In this document: positions 5,064 to 9,397 of the stretch, one piece after another | Layout of the letters: every line of letters begins with the position of its first letter | Numbering within the stretch: the first letter of the stretch is position 1 | Assembly (NCBI GenBank): GCA_947490035.1 | Contig: CANLGS010000091.1 | Span: 1-9,397, forward strand | Direction of reading: 5' to 3' | DNA length: 9,397 nt | Origin: Gemmataceae bacterium | Lineage (GTDB): Bacteria; Planctomycetota; Planctomycetia; Gemmatales; Gemmataceae | Notes under the pieces: generated by a model | What the model was told of the DNA's origin: nothing | The model's database searches: none | What the model saw: only the letters and a program-made list of their open reading frames with translations | Translations under genes and position numbers: made by a program

Positions 5064-6722
5064 TCACGTCTTGGCGTTCTTCAGCCCGTCCAAGAAGCCT
5101 TCGAGTTGCCGGCTGCGGACGGGGTGTTGCAGCTTCCGCACCGCCTTCGCTTCGATCTGCCGCACGCGCTCGCGCGTCACCTTGAAGATGCGGCCGACCT
5201 CTTCCAGCGTGTACGTGTAGCCGTCGCCCAAGCCGTACCGCAGTTTGATGATCTCGCGCTCGCGGTAGGTGAGCGTCTTCAGCACGCCCTCGATCTTGTC
5301 CTTCAGCATCTCGTTCGTCGCCGCGTTCACCGGGCTTTCGACCGAGTTGTCCTCGATGAAGTCGCCGAAGTAACTGTCCTCGCTCTCGCCCACCGGCCGG
5401 TCGAGGCTGATCGGCTGGCGGCTGATCTTCAGCACCCGCTTGCACTCCTCGTAGGAGATGTTCGCGGCCTCCGCCGTTTCCTCGATCGTCGGCTCGCGGC
5501 CGAGCTGTTGGAGCAGTTGCTTCGAGACGTTGCGGAGCTTCGACATCGTTTCGATCATGTGAACCGGGATGCGGATCGTCCGCGCCTGGTCCGCGATGGC
5601 TCGCGTGATCGCCTGCCGAATCCACCACGTCGCGTAGGTGCTGAACTTGAACCCGCGGCGGTGTTCGTACTTGTCCACCGCCCGCATCAGGCCGGTGTTG
5701 CCTTCCTGAATCAGGTCGAGGAACGACAGCCCGCGGTTGCGGTACTTCTTCGCGATGCTCACGACGAGCCGCAGGTTGCCGCCGCTCAGGTCGCGTTTGG
5801 CCTGCTCGTACTCGGTGAACCGCTGCTTCATGATGCCGACGCGCTTGCGCAGGCTGGCCGGCTCTTCGAGCGTGATGAGCATCAGGTCTTGAAGCTCTTT
5901 CTCCAGGTTCGCGCGCTCTTCCTTCGCGGCCCGGTTGCCCCTCAGAAGCTCGATCTCGCGTTCGAGTTCGTCCATGCGCTGGCTGATCTGCTCCAGCTTC
6001 TTCATCAGCGGTTGCACCTTTTGGGTGCGGATCGACAGTTCCTCGACGAGCGTGACGGTCTTGCGGCGGCGGAGCCGGAGCCGCTCGCGGATGTCGTCGC
6101 GATCGACCGCGGGCGTGTGGTCGTCGCTCAACCGCTGGAAGTCCTCGACGTTCGCTTCCATGAGCGGTTCGAGGGTCCGCAGGTTGTGCGGCATCCGCGC
6201 GAGAATCTTGTCCTTCTCCAGGTTCTCCGTCTGCGACACCTTGATGGTGCGGTCGAACGGCAGGTCGCCGCTGTGGACGCGCTTGAGGGTTTCGACCACC
6301 TGCCGCATCGCGTAGTCGCACTCCAGCACCTTGCGCCGGAAGCGGCGGCGGGTGAGTTCGATCTTCATCGCGAGCGAGACTTCCTGCCGGCGGTCGAGCA
6401 GGTCGATCTGGCCCATCTGGGTGAGGTACATGCGGACGGGGTCGTCGATGTGCCGGCCGTCGCCGTCGGAGTCCTCGAACGCCGACGCCTCCGGGTCGGC
6501 GACGACGGCTTCGGCCACCGCGACCGGCGCCTCTTCGGCCTCGTCGTCGGCGTCGATCAGGCTGACGCCGTGTTCATCGAGTAGGTACTCGGTGATCTCG
6601 GTGAGCCGGTCGGGGTCGGAGTCAGCGGGCAGGGCTGCGTTCACCTCTTCAAAGGTGAGCGACCCGGTCAGCTTGGCCTTGGCGATCAGGGCCTTGAGAA
6701 CTTCGTCGTTCTTCCAGTCCAT
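5064..6722 (-). CDS. rpoD: RNA polymerase primary sigma factor RpoD (sigma-70)
   Basis: The 552-residue protein is the housekeeping sigma factor that directs RNA polymerase to -10/-35 promoters. Region 1.1 (about 1-60) is followed by an acidic linker. Region 1.2 starts at [12 protein letters not shown] (about 93-104). A long charged non-conserved segment (about 125-300) precedes region 2 ([15 protein letters not shown], about 313-327). The -10-reading [17 protein letters not shown] is at about 360-376. Region 3 is [17 protein letters not shown], the sigma finger GDFIEDNS lies near 453-460, and the region 4.2 helix-turn-helix [23 protein letters not shown] is near 505-527. The presence of region 1.1 and the intact non-conserved segment argue for the primary sigma. 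An in-frame ATG at 6764 would add 14 residues. The ATG at 6722 is chosen for its strong GGGAGGGG Shine-Dalgarno. dnaG lies upstream in the same direction, as in the macromolecular-synthesis operon. Confidence 0.97.
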   Translation of the reverse strand: MDWKNDEVLKALIAKAKLTGSLTFEEVNAALPADSDPDRLTEITEYLLDEHGVSLIDADDEAEEAPVAVAEAVVADPEASAFEDSDGDGRHIDDPVRMYLTQMGQIDLLDRRQEVSLAMKIELTRRRFRRKVLECDYAMRQVVETLKRVHSGDLPFDRTIKVSQTENLEKDKILARMPHNLRTLEPLMEANVEDFQRLSDDHTPAVDRDDIRERLRLRRRKTVTLVEELSIRTQKVQPLMKKLEQISQRMDELEREIELLRGNRAAKEERANLEKELQDLMLITLEEPASLRKRVGIMKQRFTEYEQAKRDLSGGNLRLVVSIAKKYRNRGLSFLDLIQEGNTGLMRAVDKYEHRRGFKFSTYATWWIRQAITRAIADQARTIRIPVHMIETMSKLRNVSKQLLQQLGREPTIEETAEAANISYEECKRVLKISRQPISLDRPVGESEDSYFGDFIEDNSVESPVNAATNEMLKDKIEGVLKTLTYREREIIKLRYGLGDGYTYTLEEVGRIFKVTRERVRQIEAKAVRKLQHPVRSRQLEGFLDGLKNAKT

Positions 6723-6727
6723 CCGAA

Positions 6728-6735
6728 CCCCTCCC
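6728..6735 (-). promoter_or_regulatory. Strong Shine-Dalgarno that decides the rpoD start
   Basis: GGGAGGGG on the minus strand lies five bases before the ATG at 6722. No purine-rich site precedes the alternative ATG at 6764. This supports initiation at MDWKND. Confidence 0.7.
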
Positions 6736-6820
6736 ACACTGGTCGTCCGCGCTTGGGTCGTCATGACCGTCGCGGCGGGTGGTTCTGTAACTCGTGGTGC
6801 GAAACGTGGTGGCTCTACAT

Positions 6821-7000
6821 GTGGTCCGGTCGCTCCGCGACCGGTCTTATGCCTTTGTCTTGTGGCACAGACATTCCTGTCTGTGCGCCTGAACTCTCAA
6901 AGCACACAGACAGGAATGTCTGTGCGCCTGGTCTCTCAAAGCACACAGACAGGAATGTCTGTGCCACAAGAGAAGACCGGTCGCGGAGCGACCGGACTGC
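6821..7000. repeat. Nested inverted repeat (family B REP-like units around an inner palindrome array) between dnaG and rpoD
   Basis: Outer 25-nt arms at 6824-6848 and 6973-6997 are exact reverse complements. Each is itself a hairpin: CCGGTCGC, a TCC loop, then GCGACCGG. Inside, 6859-6885 is the exact reverse complement of 6944-6970. Three copies of the palindrome ACAGACAGGAATGTCTGT lie at 6867-6884 (inverted), 6906-6923 and 6945-6962; the last two sit in a 39-bp direct repeat (6894-6925 and 6933-6964). The whole dnaG-rpoD gap (6723-7001) is filled mainly by this structure. Confidence 0.92.
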
Positions 7001-7001
7001 A

Positions 7002-8909
7002 TCAAGCCGCCGAATTCGGCTTCGGCGGCTGCGCCCGCTGCAACTCGCGCAGCAGGTCCATTGTTTCGTCGTCCGTCGCGCCGGACAGTCGCTCCTTGAC
7101 CCGGTTCGCCTCGGCGTCGGCCTTCATCTCCGCGAACCGCTTCAGCAGCCGGGCCAGCCACTGCTCGCGGTCCTGCATGTGCTGGCCGACCGGTTGCAAC
7201 TGGTAGGCGGCGGCGTCGAACAGGTCGCGCCGGTCGTCGAGTCGGGGCCGCAGCGATTCCAGGTCGGCAATCCCGCCGGCCGCGTGGATGGCGAACAGTT
7301 CGGACACAATCCGCTGAAGCCCGGTGTGCGTGATCTCTTCGGGCGTCAGCTGCGCCGCCGCGACCGGGACCAAACTCGGGTCGCCCAGTAGCAACTCGAC
7401 CAGTTGCCGTTCGGCCGCCGCTTCGGGGCCGTGCTTCTGCCCGCCGCGGGGGCGCTCGGTCGTGGGCAGCACCGCGTCCGGCCGCACCGCGTTCGTCGGG
7501 CGGGTGTCGCGCCCGGCCTTCCGCTCGCGTTCCTGCGCCTCGCGTTCCTTCTGCTGCGCCTCACGTTCCTTCTGTTCGTGAATCTTGCGGAGTTCGGCGA
7601 ACCGATTCCACACGATCTTTTCGTGCTTCTCCAATTTCAGGCCGAGCCGCTGGAGCAGCCGGGTGATAATCAGCTCGCGCTTCATCTGCGCCGACGCGCC
7701 CGGAATCGGCGGCGCCGTAGCCATTATGACGAGTACGTCATCGACGATGCGGAGTTTGGTGGCGTCCGACGGTTTGGGGTCGCGTTCGAGCAACTTGTTC
7801 AGTTTAAAATCGAGCGCGTCAACAGCCGATGTCAGTACCTGTTTAAACGTGTCAATTCCGTCCGGGCGGACCAGCAAGTCGCACGGGTCGAGCCCTTCGG
7901 GCAGCGTCGCGACCGCGAGTTCCACGTCCTGCGAGACGAACATTTCGAGGGCGCGATCGACGCCGGTGTAGCCGCCGGCGTCGGCGTCGTACAGCAGCAC
8001 CACCCGCGGCACGTATCTCCGCAACTGCGCGACGTGCTTCGCGTTGAGCGCGGTGCCCATCGTGGCGACCACCTGCGGCACGCCGCACTGGTGGGCCATC
8101 ATCACGTCGGTGTAACCTTCCACCACCGCGAGGTAGCCCGCGTTCGCGTGGCGGGCGAGGTCCAGACCGTATAGCAACTCGCTCTTGTGAAACAGGGGCG
8201 TTTCGGCGGAGTTGTAGTACTTCGGTCCGCGCGCGGCCAACGGGTTGGTCGGCATGATCCGGCCGCCGAACCCGACCACCTGCCCGCGCACGTCCTTGAT
8301 CGGGAACATGACGCGGTCGCGGAACCGGTCGTAGTAGCCGCGCTGCCCGTCGCGCGTCGCGATCAGACCCACATCGACGAGTACGTCCGTCGAAATGCCT
8401 TCGGCGAGGGCGAGTTTCACGAGCCAGTCGCCGGTGATCGGCGCGAACCCGATGCCGAAGTCGCGCACCGTCTTACCGGACAGTTTGCGCTCGCCCATGT
8501 ACTTGCGGGCGGCTTCGCCGGCGTCGGCCTCCAGGTACTGATACGCGTACTTTGCCTGCGCCCACCGCATCACTTCGAGCAGGCGGGTGCGCTGGTAATC
8601 TTGGGGCGCCTGTTGCTCATCGAGCTTGATTCCGGCCTTGTCCGCGAGTATCTGCCGCGCCTCCTTGAAGCCCACCTTGTCCTGGAACATGACGAAGGAG
8701 AACACGTCGCCGTGCGCGCCGCACGACCAGCACTTGTAGCGCTGCCGCTGCGGGTCGATGTCGAGCGACGGTCGGGTGTCTTGGTGGAAGGGGCAGACGG
8801 CTTTGAAAGTCTTACCGGCGGGCGTGACGTTGATGTACGAACCGACCACGGCGACGATGTCGCTGGCGGCTTTCACCTGTTTGGTCTGCTCCACCGGGTC
8901 GGACGGCAC
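7002..8909 (-). CDS. dnaG: DNA primase DnaG
   Basis: DnaG makes the RNA primers for leading- and lagging-strand DNA synthesis and is recruited by the replicative helicase. The 635-residue protein starts with a CHC2 zinc-binding domain: Cys 39, His 42, Cys 60 and Cys 63 in CPFHQDTRPS and CWSCGAHGD. The catalytic core includes RFRDRVMFPIKD (195-206), GFGGR (213-217) and the YYNSAETPLFHKSELLYGL block (231-249). The Toprim metal ligands are Glu 264 in VEGYTDV and Asp 308/Asp 310 in YDADAGG. A charged linker of Gln, Lys, Glu and Arg repeats (about 445-470) leads to a C-terminal helicase-binding-like region. The start is GTG at 8909, with AGGTG four bases upstream. Length is somewhat above the usual ~580-600, owing to the linker. 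A 10-bp hairpin covers the final codons. It is followed by rpoD after about 280 bp. Confidence 0.97.
   Translation of the reverse strand: MPSDPVEQTKQVKAASDIVAVVGSYINVTPAGKTFKAVCPFHQDTRPSLDIDPQRQRYKCWSCGAHGDVFSFVMFQDKVGFKEARQILADKAGIKLDEQQAPQDYQRTRLLEVMRWAQAKYAYQYLEADAGEAARKYMGERKLSGKTVRDFGIGFAPITGDWLVKLALAEGISTDVLVDVGLIATRDGQRGYYDRFRDRVMFPIKDVRGQVVGFGGRIMPTNPLAARGPKYYNSAETPLFHKSELLYGLDLARHANAGYLAVVEGYTDVMMAHQCGVPQVVATMGTALNAKHVAQLRRYVPRVVLLYDADAGGYTGVDRALEMFVSQDVELAVATLPEGLDPCDLLVRPDGIDTFKQVLTSAVDALDFKLNKLLERDPKPSDATKLRIVDDVLVIMATAPPIPGASAQMKRELIITRLLQRLGLKLEKHEKIVWNRFAELRKIHEQKEREAQQKEREAQERERKAGRDTRPTNAVRPDAVLPTTERPRGGQKHGPEAAAERQLVELLLGDPSLVPVAAAQLTPEEITHTGLQRIVSELFAIHAAGGIADLESLRPRLDDRRDLFDAAAYQLQPVGQHMQDREQWLARLLKRFAEMKADAEANRVKERLSGATDDETMDLLRELQRAQPPKPNSAA
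7005..7030 (-). other. GC-rich hairpin in the last codons of dnaG
   Basis: AGCCGCCGAA (7005-7014) pairs fully with TTCGGCGGCT (7021-7030) around a 6-nt loop. The hairpin encodes the terminal residues of DnaG and ends one base before the stop codon. It could slow or end transcription or be an RNA-processing site between dnaG and rpoD. There is no U-tract, and GC-rich codon use alone could produce it. Confidence 0.5.
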
Positions 8910-8928
8910 GTTGCACCTGCGGTAGGTT

Positions 8929-9021
8929 CAGTGAGGAGTGAGGAGTGAGGAGTAAAAATAGAAATCAGTGGACTCTGCCTTTACTCCTCACTCCTCATTC
9001 CTCATTCCTCATTCCTCACTG
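8929..9021. repeat. Heptamer tandem repeats in inverted arrangement upstream of dnaG
   Basis: Three exact GTGAGGA heptamers (8931-8951) face five heptamers of the complementary type: ACTCCTC twice and ATTCCTC three times (8983-9017). The outer CAGTGAGG/CCTCACTG and inner GAGTAAA/TTTACTC edges also pair. The 23-bp AT-rich loop (about 8957-8979) stands out against the GC-rich surroundings. The foldback ends 19 bp before the dnaG start codon and would lie in its 5' leader. Confidence 0.88.
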
Positions 9022-9227
9022 TGTTTCCGGTTCCGCGGTCGGTCGGCCTTGGCTATTGTCGAGCGTCCCTTGAACCCCGTGCTTGGTGGAGCAGGCGTGC
9101 CGGCGGTGTGAAGCCTCACTTCCGAAGAAGGGGCGGCCGGGTGAATCGCCGTGGTGGGGTGGGGAAACTCGAGTGGTGCCGTGGCTCCTCTGAGCCATAA
9201 AGGTCGGTGCATCAATCCGTTGATGCT
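9022..9227 (-). other. Long dnaG leader or separate small RNA with clustered hairpins
   Basis: Downstream of the strong minus-strand promoter at 9261-9234, the RNA would begin near 9227 with a 7-bp hairpin (GCATCAA, loop CGGA, TTGATGC; 9226-9209). A second hairpin follows (TGGCTC, loop AGAG, GAGCCA), then CTTC-TTCG-GAAG (9130-9119), a classic UUCG tetraloop form. The start of dnaG is some 318 nt away. I recognise no known riboswitch, 6S, SRP or tmRNA core. A reading frame from an ATG at 9212 to 9009 (67 aa) has no family features. Confidence 0.3.
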
Positions 9228-9233
9228 CGGTAA

Positions 9234-9261
9234 ATTGTAGCCGGTCTGGGGGGTCCGTCAA
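9234..9261 (-). promoter_or_regulatory. Near-consensus sigma-70-type promoter upstream of dnaG
   Basis: On the minus strand TTGACG (9261-9256) and TACAAT (9239-9234) are separated by 16 bp, and each matches the consensus at five of six positions. A start at about 9227 is predicted. It points at dnaG and is the best promoter in the window. It would be read by the sigma factor encoded downstream. Confidence 0.65.
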
Positions 9262-9397
9262 GGCAGGCTCCCGCCCGACCGCCGCACGCCGCAAACTTAG
9301 CCCACAACCCGGCTAACGGCCGGCCGCACAACCGGAAATCTCACCTCATTCCGCCGGCACCGCCGGCGATTCGTGCGCTTGTGGCACGACCGGCGCA
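9262..9397. other. Right edge: possible tail of an upstream leftward gene
   Basis: On the minus strand one frame is open from the edge to a TGA at 9348-9346 and reads APVVPQAHESPAVPAE, the sort of Pro/Ala tail seen on other proteins here. Sixteen residues are too few to name a gene. The other minus frames stop or read as GC-rich noise. A short GCCGGC-ACC-GCCGGC hairpin lies at 9353-9367. Nothing else is recognisable. Confidence 0.25.

Noticed and set aside
3877..6321. A single 814-codon minus-strand frame spanning part of rpoD to the DUF4177 gene
   Set aside because: Only its last 76 codons are a real protein. The rest is the out-of-frame reading of rpoD, the foldback and the zinc-ribbon gene, dominated by Arg/Gly/Ala.
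4479..6584. A 701-codon open frame on the plus strand opposite rpoD and the zinc-ribbon gene
   Set aside because: The product is low-complexity Arg/Leu/His/Val sequence with no domain, as expected from the antisense of GC-rich codons. RpoD and the zinc-ribbon protein are unmistakable on the other strand.
6821..7000. An insertion sequence or MITE between dnaG and rpoD
   Set aside because: There is no transposase frame and no clear target-site duplication at the edges. The hairpin-tail design fits REP-type units better than classical terminal inverted repeats.
8187..8948. A 253-codon plus-strand frame opposite the 5' half of dnaG
   Set aside because: It is antisense to the zinc-finger and core domains of DnaG and has His/Arg/Val-rich shadow composition.
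9009..9212. A 67-codon open frame on the minus strand before dnaG
   Set aside because: It has no domain, a Pro/His/Arg-rich composition, no Shine-Dalgarno, and it overlaps several hairpins and the heptamer array. A leader peptide is possible but unsupported.
9066..9262. A 6S-like closed RNA on the plus strand, closed by CCTTGA/TCAAGG and CCC/GGG
   Set aside because: The closing pairs are short, the interior does not form the long flanking helices of 6S RNA, and the right side coincides with the minus-strand -35 element.
1..9397. A defence, phage or secondary-metabolite system in the window
   Set aside because: All recognisable genes are core metabolism, replication, transcription or repair. 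No integrase, toxin-antitoxin, restriction or biosynthetic gene is visible.

Overview
The window looks like housekeeping chromosome from a GC-rich planctomycete, most likely a Gemmata-like member of the Gemmataceae. That placement is inference. It rests on high GC, protein style (a tiny GCQH-type lipoprotein, Ala/Pro-rich C-termini) and gaps full of foldback repeats of the kind common in that group. No tRNA, rRNA, CRISPR array, transposase or defence gene was found.

Layout from left to right. (1) The 3' part of ppk1 (polyphosphate kinase) runs rightward off the left edge. It converges on a 65-codon lipoprotein gene, and an inverted pair of REP-like hairpins sits between them. (2) A repeat-rich gap of about 500 bp holds a 101-bp tandem duplication of such a pair plus a solitary unit. 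It ends 9 bp before a stand-alone sugar-1-phosphate nucleotidyltransferase gene on the plus strand. (3) That gene converges on a leftward run: dnaG (primase), rpoD (housekeeping sigma factor), a C4 zinc-ribbon coiled-coil protein, a DUF4177 mini-protein and recN (DNA repair ATPase). In chromosomal order these are recN, DUF4177, zinc-ribbon, rpoD, dnaG, all on the minus strand. (4) The last ~490 bp hold the dnaG leader, a near-consensus sigma-70-type promoter (TTGACG-N16-TACAAT) and possibly the tail of another leftward gene.

The dnaG-rpoD pairing is the core of the classical macromolecular-synthesis operon, coupling replication priming to transcription initiation; recN adds recombinational repair. 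Here the pair is split by about 280 bp occupied by a nested inverted repeat. The proteins are ordinary; the gaps are not. Several gaps carry a different foldback: REP-like pairs (two sequence families sharing a tail plus 8-bp stem plus TCC-loop design), a ~42-bp-arm foldback after rpoD, and heptamer repeats before dnaG and the DUF4177 gene. The best candidate for something less described is this two-family REP/BIME-like system. Its tails resemble the GTAG guide of REP-associated tyrosine transposases, its ends overlap stop codons, and one unit may have created a promoter. No mobilising enzyme lies in the window.
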